DNA of 64,000 bases, taken from assembly GCA_946811185.2 (NCBI GenBank), contig OX328104.1:46670505-46734504 (forward strand), read 5' to 3'. This stretch comes from Hippopus hippopus. Its lineage: Eukaryota > Mollusca > Bivalvia > Cardiida > Cardiidae. Below are positions 32,101 through 44,100 of the stretch, piece by piece (position 1 is the stretch's first letter; every line of letters begins with the position of its first letter). The notes under the pieces were generated by a model. That model ran no database searches. It was not told the DNA's origin and saw only the letters and a program-made list of their open reading frames with translations. The translations under genes and the position numbers were made by a program.

Positions 32101-35100
32101 GCAAATGCTTTCAATTTGTTGTATGGTAAAGAGTTAGATTAAAAAGTGTCAAACAATCAACATCCACAATATATACATAGCTCAAGTAATAAAAATATGA
32201 CAACTTCATCAAGCTAAGGCACTAAATGCAGATAACAGACTTCAACATCTGACAGTTTAGCTGTTCACCACGAGACAAAGATGAAGACTTGTCCAAACTG
32301 AAAACATTTGCAGACCACAAAGTAAATATGGCTCAATGATCAACTTTATCTTTGATAGAGAAGAAAACATAGTGGGAATAGGACAGAATGCAAACAATGC
32401 TTTCAAAAGCCTTCTTCTTCAGGGTCGTTAGAACTTGGGACTGTGTGGTAAAGAATTAAGAATATAACTTCAACCTTTGCTCTCAAAACATTAAAATACA
32501 AAAACACACTATACTACTTGAACTTATTCGGATACTTTGAGCAAAAAATTTTGTGAAGGGAGATAAGAGTATTGACAGTAACATTTCATTATATACCTGA
32601 AAATTTTCCGGCTCAAATACATGCATATACATGCAGATAAAACATTACACATGACAGAAATAATCTGTCTACACAGTGTCCAATACAGTTCCAAATATGG
32701 TATGATGATGTATCCATGCATGAAATATGCATGCATTGATTTTTCATTTGATTTTTCAAACTGTTATGCTAAGTTATTTGACATTTATGAAAACGAAGTA
32801 ATAACTAATCAATTGTTTGATTCTGCTTACTGTTTTCAAATAAAATGAATATTTAGTCATTGAAAGTTGTAGGTATATGATTATATAAAGAATATTATGT
32901 TGTAGTTACTTTCCCAGTGCTTGTATTTGCTTCTCTCAGGATAAGATAATTTTGACATCTTGCTTGACCTTCGGTCTCACGTGATATCAAATTTTCTTAA
33001 CTGCTCGAAACAAATACAAGACACAGGAAAGTTACTACGACATAATATCCTGTATTAATTTTCAGCTTCAAATTATTCTGATTACTTACTTGGTATTTCT
33101 GTCTAAATTTCAGGAACGTTTGATGATCATACTCATCCCACCCACCTCTCATTCCACCAGTTTGTTCTAGAAATTTCTGAAAAATACATGTTCAACTTGA
33201 AAATGAATTGTTTTTTCTTTTTTTTCCAAATCAATTACTTCCTGATTTATGCTTTACAAGACGAAAAAAATTTTAGGCTGGTTTAAATTGAAAACAGTTA
33301 CAGATGACTAATAAAATGTGGTTAAAATGATAAGATTTGTCTCTAAAAGTGTAGAAAACATTGTGGAAGAAGGAGAAAATGCTGTTGCCAGCATTTGCTT
33401 CTTTTCCCATAATGTTTTAAAAAGTCCTTTTCTGTAGGGTTGTTGAAGCTTGGGATAAAGTAGTAAAGGGTTTATTGTTCTAATCAAATTGAATTTAAAG
33501 GGAAAAAAAAAACACATGATGAAAATAAATTGTAACCAACTCAAAAATATAAGGGGGAAAGAAGCTCATTTTCATAAGATCCCCTTCTATCAAATTTCTC
33601 AAATATCTTCCACTACAACAGTCTTAATTCTTTAACAAACAATCCCATGTTTTAACGACCCTGTAGAAGAAGTTTTTTGAAAAGACTGTGCAAAAAGGAG
33701 AAAATGCTGGTAACCAGCATTTTCTCCTTTTTGCACATTGTTTTCTAGCCTATCAAAGACAAGGTCCACCATTTGAGTCACATGTAATTTGTCTTCTGCA
33801 AATGCTTTCAATTTGGACAAGTCTAAAACACTGTCGTTTGATGAAGAGTTAACAGGAGCCTGCACAAGAGAAGACATTAATTCAAAACAACATGGCATCC
33901 TCAAAAAGTACACTTGTTGACACTGAGCCATCCCCATTTTCCACTTTTTCAGCAATTTTTCGAATTTCTTCTTCATGAGAGTTTCTTAACCCTTTCCCAC
34001 TTGACAAAATTTTTGACTCGTCCAAATTTAATCACTTGTGAACGACAATTTAAATGTGTGTAAAATTAAATTTTACTGTGGAAGGGTTGAAAACATTGTG
34101 GGAAAAGGAGAAAATGCTGGTTACCAGCATTTTCTCTTTTTTCACAATGTTTTCAAAAGGCCTCTTCCCCAGGGTCATGAAAACACCGGATTATTCGGAA
34201 AAGGGTTAAAAACGAACATCAGTTTGTTTTGTAAAAGACTGAAAATGAAAATCTGATTTTACCTCAAATGCTGCAACTTCAGGTGGTAAATCCTTTGTAA
34301 TGTCTCTTGCACTCGCCAATGGTTTGTTTGGAGCACCTGCCCTCCTTGTAAATGAGTTTTCAGAGTTCAGCTGGGACCAGGAGTCAAACTTCTTCTCAAG
34401 AGCCTGAATTTCCAACCAAGTTGTCCTTTCTTCAAGTAAAATTTCTTCATACCTAAAGCAAATGGTGGGCAAAAATGAAACTAATATTGACATATTTAAC
34501 TCTTTACCATACAATCCCAAGTTTTAACCACCCTGACTGAGAAAGCTTTTGAAAACATTGTTGGAAATGAGAAAATGCTGGTTACCAGCATTTTCTCCTT
34601 TTCCCACAATGTTTTCCGCCCAATAAAAGACAATTTCCATAATTTGAGCCTGGTTTAAATTGTCATCTGCAAATTCTTACAATCTGGACAAGTCTAGAAA
34701 TCCATCATTTGGTAAAGAGGCAATCTTAATTTTCAATGTTTTAAACAACTACTGACTACATGAAAAACCATTTAACTGTGTGGTAATTGGCTGTGTCTTT
34801 ACTCTACAACATGGCATTTGCAGTTGACAAAAATACATTAGTCTCAAATGATGGGATATGTCTTTGAAAGGGTAGGGAAACATTGTCAGGAAAGGAGAAA
34901 ACCATAGTTGAAAACCTTTCCCCCATTATCCTAAATATTTGCAAATAAAACATCTTCCTCAAGGGCATAAAAACATGGGATTGTCTGGAAAAGAATCTAC
35001 ATCCATTCATCTTGATTTCATATTTCATCTTAAAAATAATACTGGAACTATCACAAACATGCATGTTTAATTGCTCCCTAGCAAACTAGTAGTGGGATCA

Positions 35101-38100
35101 GTGAAGTCAATTTGGTTTGATTTTTATTGGAGTTTAACTCTGCTTTAACCCTTTACCAAACAAGCCCTGGTTTTAACGACCCTGGAAAAGAAGACTTTTG
35201 AAAACATTGTTGGAAAAGGAGAAAATGCTGGTAACCTGCATTTTCTCCTTTTCCATCAATGTTTTCTACTCTATCAAGGACAAATTCCGCCATTTGAGCC
35301 ACTTTTGAATTGTCGTCTGCAAATGTTTTCAATTTGGCCAAGTCTAAAATCTTGTCGTTTGGTAAAGGGTTAATAGTTGTAGTCATATCATGGTGGCTAG
35401 TGCACCTGCGCATGTATTTCCTGGCTTTCTCATACCAGTACTAACACAACTTTTTTTCCAAGCCAATGACTACTTTCTCACATGCATTAGATGTGAGGGG
35501 CGAAAAAATAGCCAGCATGAAAGTTTGCTGAATCCACAACCACCAGGTCATAAGTCAGATGCACTAACCTCTAAAGTATCCGGCCTGACTCATGGAAGTC
35601 AGATTACAGCAATTTACAGCCATATTTTATTCAGAGATATCAAATAGCATCTGCAGAAGACAGGTCTTGAAACAGTACTTTACATGGAAAACTTGCTCAA
35701 AATAGTCACTGCTTTTAGGGGAATATATAGTTTGTTTCTTTGCTTGTTTTGCAACATCTTTATTTAAATCAGAAAACAATGACTGATTGCATGGTGTTTA
35801 ATGCTGTTTCAACATTATTTCAGTTACACCGCAGTAGCCATTGCACCCATCCATGCTTTCCTGGAGTTTCTTTTACCAGTACTCCACACAATATTCTTTC
35901 CAAGCCACTGGCTGCTTTCCAACATAACCATTGTCGAAACAATGATCAGCTGTGAGAGAGAAATGAATCCTGTCACAATTACAATCATCAATCCTGAGAA
36001 AGAAATTGGCCGAGCCGGGGATCGAACCAGTGCCCCCTGCCCCTATTCTTGAGTCCTGTATGCTACCGACTGTGCTACCGGGGCTCCAGAAAACAATGGA
36101 TAATGGTTATCACATAATTATAGTGTTGATATTGTCATACTTCTCAAACAAAAACAAGTATGAATCTTTACCACACAACAAAATTTAAGCCAGGTCCAAA
36201 TTGAAAGCATTTGCACTTTACAATTTAACATAAAATTTGTCTTTCGAAGAGTAAAGAACATTTTTTGGAAAAGAAGAAATGCTGGTTACCAGCATTTTCT
36301 TCTTTACCTACAATGTTTTCAGAAACCATCTTCCTCAGGGTCGTTAAATGTCATGATTGTGTGGTAAAAGTGGCTGGACATGGTGAACATTATACTGGAT
36401 AAGCTTTATTTAACCCTTTACCACATGACACAGTTTTGGACACGTCCAAATCCAAAGCAATACATGGATCTGTGGAAATCGATATTTGACCAATCAGGTC
36501 ATCACATTTATTTTACCCAATATACAGTCTTGCTGTCTGCTATTTGGGCTCCCAAATAAACAGCTGTTAATGTTGGAGGGGTGAGATAATATGTATTTAT
36601 TTTGTGTTTTAAATGCTTGAATTTAAGAAAAAGTTTAAAATATGTGCTTTGCAAAACATGCACCGCTGACATGAGATATACATGTATGGAGAGGCTACTA
36701 TATTGCAATATAACAATGGTTGATGATGGGACATATGGAAAAGAGTTCTGATCAATTCTATATTACACAATGGATTAATGAATGCTTAAGTTTTTTTTCC
36801 CCTCTGAAAGATTCTGAAAGAGACACAAAATGTTTTAAAGTGGAAAGCAAAGGTAAAAATAGATCTACATGAAATACTAATAAAAAGAAAGTACATTCAC
36901 TTAAATATCTAACCTTGTTTAATAACCTCTGCACATCCAAAAAGCGGCATGTGCCATCAGTTTCAGTTTGACATTAATCTTAACCCTTGTGAGTGAAGAA
37001 TATGCTGAATGTGTTGATACTGTATAGATCAGATTGAAAATAACATGCAGTTTAATCTTGGATTTAAACTATTTGCTATCTACATTAGGCATGCATATTG
37101 ATGTGTAGTCCTCAGTATGCCTCGCTGAGAGTAGATTACAATTATGAAAAAGTCTAACTTCTGCTATGTACTGTTTTGGAAGTTCAGCCCAAAAGGCAAT
37201 TAATTAAATCATCCTTTGACTTAGCCATATTAAAGTGGAGTAGCACATCTGCCATTTCAAAGGGTGTGTCAGTAATATGTTAATTGATAGGATGTGTGTT
37301 TCATTGCAAACCTATTTGCTGCTCTAATCAACTTGACCACCTGTTGATGTCAGTATATCATAAGATAAAACAAACTACCGTCAATGATATTAACAAGTTT
37401 GTTAATTGACAGCACACTTCATGCATTTTAAAATAATCAGACAGTATTTTTTCCCTTAACCTGAAATTGAAATTTTTCTTAAATTTATACCTCTCTGTTG
37501 AATCAGACAGTCTATGAATATTTCGAAATGCTTGTAACTCTGTGTTATTTATTATTGAGTATGATGTGGAGACGACTTGACGAAAACAATAAGCGTCTTT
37601 AATTCTATTAGTCACTGGAATAACTGAGGTTTGTTGAGGTGTTTCATTCTTTCTCATTGAAGTTCAAAATTTTGCTAAAACAAGTAGATTTGTTGCATTG
37701 TCTGTAGACCCGAGAAATTTCTTACCGAGAATTCATCACCGGCAGAAACATACGACAGAAATATTTTTTTTTTTCAGAATTCTATCAAGAGAAACAGTCA
37801 CGACAGCGCGATTTAAGTAGCCTATCTGCTATACTGTATATGTATTTACTGCAGTTGTCAGTAAACAAGGAAGTCGGTTTTTCTTATCACCATGGATCCA
37901 TGTATTACAGATGACATATCAAATGTGGTTCAAACTGTGGAATTTGTCTCGAAAGGGTAAGAAAACGTTATGGGAATGGTTACCAGCATTTCCTCCTTTT
38001 CCCACAATATTTTCAAAAGCCATCTTCTTCAAGGTCAAAAAAAGTCATAATTGACATGAGCATTATACTGAAAAAACTTTATTCAAATTCTAGACCAAAG

Positions 38101-41100
38101 CAAACACAAGCTAAAATGACTTGCCATAAAAAGACCTGAAAATTGTATGCATAACTGTCACATCATACACAAAGCGAGCTTACTTTTTTCTCTGCTGTTC
38201 TTTAAATGCATTTATAGTTCCTTCAATATCCTCCATCATCACCTTGAGCTTTTCTACAACTGAAAGTATATGAGCAAGTTCCGTAACTTCTGTCTATCAA
38301 TTTATTTCGTTTTTATTTTCTGTGTGTTTTTTTTTTCCTTCTTTCTTCTTTGCTTTTATTCTCTAACTCTTTACCACACAATCCCAAGTTTTAACGACTC
38401 TGAAAAAGAGGGCTTTTGAAAACAATGTTTTCAAAAAACTGTTTTTTCCTCAGGGTCGTTAAAAGTCATTGTGTGGTAAAGAGTTAGAGAATGAAAGCAA
38501 AGAAGGTTTAATAACTCTTTTACCATATATCCGTTTCTTTTATTTCAATCTTTTCAATATGCTTTTTTTCCTTAATATTAATCTCTTGTTTTTGCCTTTA
38601 TAATCTTGTTTAAACCTGTCTAAACTTTTTATTCAGTACATATATTCCCAATTCATTTGTTATTTTTATGACTATTTTCTATAATCTCATATCCTTTTAT
38701 GTGATTTCTGTATATTCTATTACAATACATCACAGTCTTCACAACTTTCCATTCTTTTAGTGATTTCTTTTACTCTCTTGCTAACATTTTTCCTTTTTGT
38801 ACCTTATTAATTTACTCTTTGTCTGCTTAGTGCAGCAATCAGTGCTTTACTGACAGTGTAGATCAAAATCAGAAAGAGCAGTTTTTTGCTATACTCTGGT
38901 CAAAACAACCTTAAACTTCTAACATTTGGGTCTGTCCTACTGACAAAAAGATAAAATTGTTGACTTGCCCAAAACCAAAGTATTTGCAAATGACAGATTA
39001 AATGTGGCTAACATGGCAGGAATGGTCTGTGAAAGGATGGAAAATATTGTGGGAAATGGAGAATATGCTAGTAACCAGCATTCTCTCATTTTCATACAAT
39101 GTTTTCAAAAACCTTTTTCCTATAGGCTGTTAATAGGCCACTGTATGGCAAATTGGTACAATATTCATGGCAGTACAGGAGGACCAAGAACATGACTTAC
39201 ATTCTGGTGTAGGCTGAACATCCCTGAGTTCCTTGTGAAATCTTTTCACCATGTGGCTGATCTTTTCCAATTGTTGTTTCAGCTTGATTTCTGATTATAC
39301 AACAAACAAAAAGTACTGGAATTCAAATCCAAGAAAATGAAAAAAGTATCATTGTTGATTCAACTTTATTTTCGTTCCTAGTACACAAAGAAAAAAAACT
39401 CTTATTCACTGGCATTGCAGACGATGAATCACAATCTAACTCAAGTTTAATCTCATCATGCAACCAAGGAATAATACATGAAGATTAACCTTTTTCAAAA
39501 ATCTGGAATTTTAATGACTCTGAGAGAGAAGGCTATTGAAAACATTGTGGGAAATGGAGAAAATGCTGGTAACCACCATTTTCTCCTTTTGCCATAGAGT
39601 TTTCTACCCTAAAAAAAAGAGATACCTTTATTTCACTTGTAATAAGATTTCATTTGTCATACCAATAGTACAAATTTTGATACCCCTACAGAAACCAGTA
39701 CCACACAATGCAGAGTTTTAACAACCCTGAAAAAAAAAAAGGTTTTTGAAAACATTCTGGTAAAAGATGAAAATTCTGGTGACCAATATTTTCTCCTTTT
39801 CCCCACAATGTTTTCTACCCTCTGAAAGACAAATTTTATGTTTCTAGTTACATTTAATTTTTGGTCTTCAAACACGGTCGATTTGGACCAAGCTAAAATC
39901 TTGTCGTGTGGCAATGAATTAATTCACTGCATGCTAGGGGTAACGCAAAATAAATAAATAAAGACCAAATTGCATAAAAGATAATAATTATGGCCTGCAA
40001 CAGGCAAAAAGAGGCATTCGGACAGATATGTAAAGTGTCATTTCAGATCAGTGTGCACATTCCGCGCAGGCTAATCCGAAATGACACTTTCCATTTTTAT
40101 GTTATTTTCTGTTTTGGGCAAGTCTACTGTAGCACAAAATTTAATGTAGTTGTAAAGTGCTATCTCAGATTAGCCTGCGCATACTGCGCAGGCTGATCTG
40201 AGACGACACTTTATGCAAATGTCTGAGTGCTCCTTTTCGCAGGTTGCATGCCATATAGTCTGATTCTAGGTCTACTGCGACTCATATTGCACAACATATT
40301 CTAGGGAAAAAATGGTATTTGCATTTTTCTGTATTTCCTGATAACCAAACATGTCTGTTTTATTTACTCAGCAGTTTGTCACCAATTCATCTCTGAAACT
40401 GAGAGTATTTCAGGACAACAAATGAATGCGGCTCAAATGGTTGGATTTGTCTATGAAACAGAAGGAAGCATTTTCTCATTTTCCTTGTTTTGAAGGCCTT
40501 GTTTCTCTGACTTCTTAAAACTCAGGATTGGTTTGGTTAATTACATTACCACACAATCCAGAATTTTATAGACCCTGAGGTAAGAAGCTGTATGGAAACT
40601 TCATGGGAAACAGAGAAAATGCCAGGAATCTTCTGTTCCTATGATGTTCTCTACCCAATCATAAATAAATTACATCAAGTGATTCACATTGAATATGTCA
40701 CCTGCAAATGGTTTCAATTTTGCACGTCAAAAATTTTGCACTTTTGTACAGAGTTAGCTCTTTACCACACAATCAGAGTTTTAATGACCCAAAAAAGAAG
40801 GCTTTTGAAATAGAGTGGGAAAAGGAGAAAATGCTGATATCCAGCATTTGCTTGTTTTCCAACTAAGTTTTCTACCCTTTCAAAGACAAAGTTCATCATT
40901 TCATCCACATTTCATTTATCATCTACAAATGCTTTCATTTTGGACTAATCTACGATTTATATTGTTTGGTAAAGAGTTAGTGATACATCCTTACAGCTAC
41001 AGAGAAAAAAAACCCTGTTAAAACTAAAAAGTGTGTAATGTCTTAGCTCTGTAAACATAGATAGATTAGCAATATGTAAGGCGTAAGGGACAGCAAAAGA

Positions 41101-44100
41101 CAAGGGATCTGTCCTCATTTACAACTGGAAACGACAACAGCAATTACTTTGAAGGCCTCCAAAACATGAAATGTATTTTCTATCCATCGTAATATGTGCA
41201 ATCTTGCAGCCATCAGGGGCAACATTTAGCATGAAGATACAAAAATGATTATAGTTTCATAAAATAAGGATAAAATGAGTTAAAACCTAGCTAAAAACTG
41301 CATATCTTTAAGGACTTTAGATGTCAAAACCAATACTCCTTACGTTCGGCTTTTCTTTCACTCGTGCTTTTTGTATCCTGCTCTTCCAATTGACTAAAGT
41401 CGTCCCTGAAGTCACTTCTCTTGCTGTACAAATGTGTACACTTTTCTCTCTCCATGGCTTGAATTCTGCAACAACAGAGATTTAGCTCTTTACCAACCAA
41501 CAAAATTTCACACTGGTCATGATCGAAAGTGTCTGTAGACGACAGATTAAATGTAACTATAGAAACTTAAATTCCTCCTTTGAAGGGTAGAAAACATCGT
41601 GGGGAAAAAAGGAGAAAATGCTGGTTACCAGCATTTTCTCGTTTTCCCACAATGTTTTCAAAAGCTTTCTCTGTCAGGGTCGTTAAAACTTGAGATTGTT
41701 TGGTAAAGGGTTAACTCTTTACCAAACGACAAAATATTAGACTCTTCCATATTGAAAGCATATGCAGACAAACATTACAAATATGGTTCAAAAGATAGAA
41801 TTTGCATTTGAAAGAATTAACAAATTCAAGGCATTTGCAGAGGAAAAATAAAATCCAGAATATGGAGAGAAAACTAATGAGAAAAATGCAGATTACCAGC
41901 ATTTTCTCCTTTTTCCAGTGTTTACAAAACGTTGTGCTTAGGGCTGTTCAAATTATGATAAAGATAAAATAGTAAAACAATGGTACATTTTACAGTTGAG
42001 ACATCTACTTGTAGGGCTGTCAACTCTTTTCTGCCAACTTAACTCTATATCAGATGACAAAATGTCACATTAAACTAAAACCTAAAACTAAAAAGCCTTG
42101 TAGACAAGAATTTATACAGTGCAGATGAGATGAGGCAGCTCAGTGGTTAGCATATCTGACTCATGACCTGGAGGTCGTGGGTTCGATACCCGGTAGTGGC
42201 GAACTTTCTTTCCAGCCATTTTTCGCCTCTCACCTCTGAGACTGATGCATGTGAGAAAAGTAGTCAGTGGCTTTGGAAAGAAAGTTGTGTCAGTACTGGA
42301 GTGAGAAAGCCAGGAAAACATGGGTGCATCACTGACCACCATGATATGACCTAAGCTGTTAAAATAGTGTTAAACTCCAATGCAAACAAACAAAGCAGAT
42401 GAGAAGATGAGATTTATTCACAAAATGGTGGTAATCATTCTGGTAGGAAGAGATGATGCTTGTTACCAGCATTGTAAACTTCTTTTTTTGCATGTTTTCA
42501 AGTCTTCTTCCTAAGAATGTTAAAAACACTGGAATGTTTGGTAACAGAATAATCACATCATCATTATAATTATAATTGAGCTATGCTTTGACAGAAGAGG
42601 GCTTGATGCATCCCTGTGATGCATGATACCAACCACGTCATGACATAGTTATGGATCCATTTTGTTTGACAACTTAATGAATTGCGAGTTATACCGGTCC
42701 TTTGACATGCAGAAAACTGATCAACAGCAAAAAGTTTCAACCCAGGTCAGCCTGCGCGGACTGCGTAGGCTGACCTGGAATGACACTTTTGCAGATGCAT
42801 TAAGTCCCCTTTTCACAGAGCATGGCTGATTTTTATTACATGTATTATTATTATTAGCACATGATGCTTACTGCACTTTCAGCTTTTGAACGTCTCTTAA
42901 GATTTCACTTTTCTTTGCTACCTCTGTTTTGTTCTTCCATGCCATCACTGCCTTATCTCTCTCTGTGTCCTAAAAAAGACCATTCCACAAGTCAGCAATG
43001 AATTTCGCTATCACTTATTATATTAAGGTTGCATCTTTCTGCAATGACTTTGTCTGAATCACCTAGATCCTTGGACACTGTTAATATTCAGGGAAACTAT
43101 GGGTAGATTATGTTATTTTTGGAAGGTGTAGATCTTACAAATGCTGCAATCCCATTAAGGTAGTACGGAATACAAGGGTGAAAGATGTTTCAGTCAAGCA
43201 CAACTTCTGTAAAAATGACAGAGCAAACTGATGTAAATGTATGAATTTTTCTATCGTATTTGAATCAAGGCAAATGTTTGATTTCATTTATCGCTTAATT
43301 TTCTTTTGTCACAATTTCTAAAACGTAATGTCTCGATATTTTTCACTCATCCAACAGGAAACCGGTTGCAAAAAGTCACTCATTTGGACCAAGAGTACAC
43401 TTTTCATGACGAAATGATGAGCTGAATTTTCAAGCTCTGAAACATTATCTTGATTATTTCTTAAGAATGAAACAGTTATTCTGTATAAGTATTAATTCAT
43501 GGAAAAAAAAAAAAAAGTCTTTTCTGTTTACTGCATGATCTTGAGCGATTCTGATTGCACAGTCTATGCTTAGTCTCAATAATGAGATGCTACAGTGATT
43601 TTTTTCATATTTGGACATTTATTGTACACCGTACCGTCTCAAGTCCATCGTAAATTTTCCGGTTGCAAAGATAGAGCGCTATACTGCTTTTCTGTTTCGT
43701 CGGTTTAATCAGTATTGCAGTGAAATGCAATTAACTTGTAGTAACAAACATGACCAAAGACAAATTATTTAAATCTTCATAACATAAAGAGCGTATAGAA
43801 GTCGTTTACAAGATGTAAATCTCGAGTAACAGATGAAATGCACGGCTGTCTCTTACGTCCAGCGTTTAAATTGAAAATATTTGTATTTCAAACGAAGGGT
43901 TATTAAATACGAAAGCAGTAGGTATGTTTAAATCCTAGTTTTGTGCTCTATTTGTTCAAGAGTTCAAACTTGCGCACAAAATCTGTGCGGAGCTTTCAAC
44001 TGATTTTGTCTTGATCGTTTTTGTACCCAAAGGCGACCAGTCAAAAAGTAACATCGCCTTTGGGGACAGTTATCTGTACTAAGTCTGTGCTCAACATCTT

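Noticed and set aside
42120..42200. tRNA gene on the + strand
   Set aside because: Again the head of a SINE; same tail family as 10225-10495 and 56528-56742.
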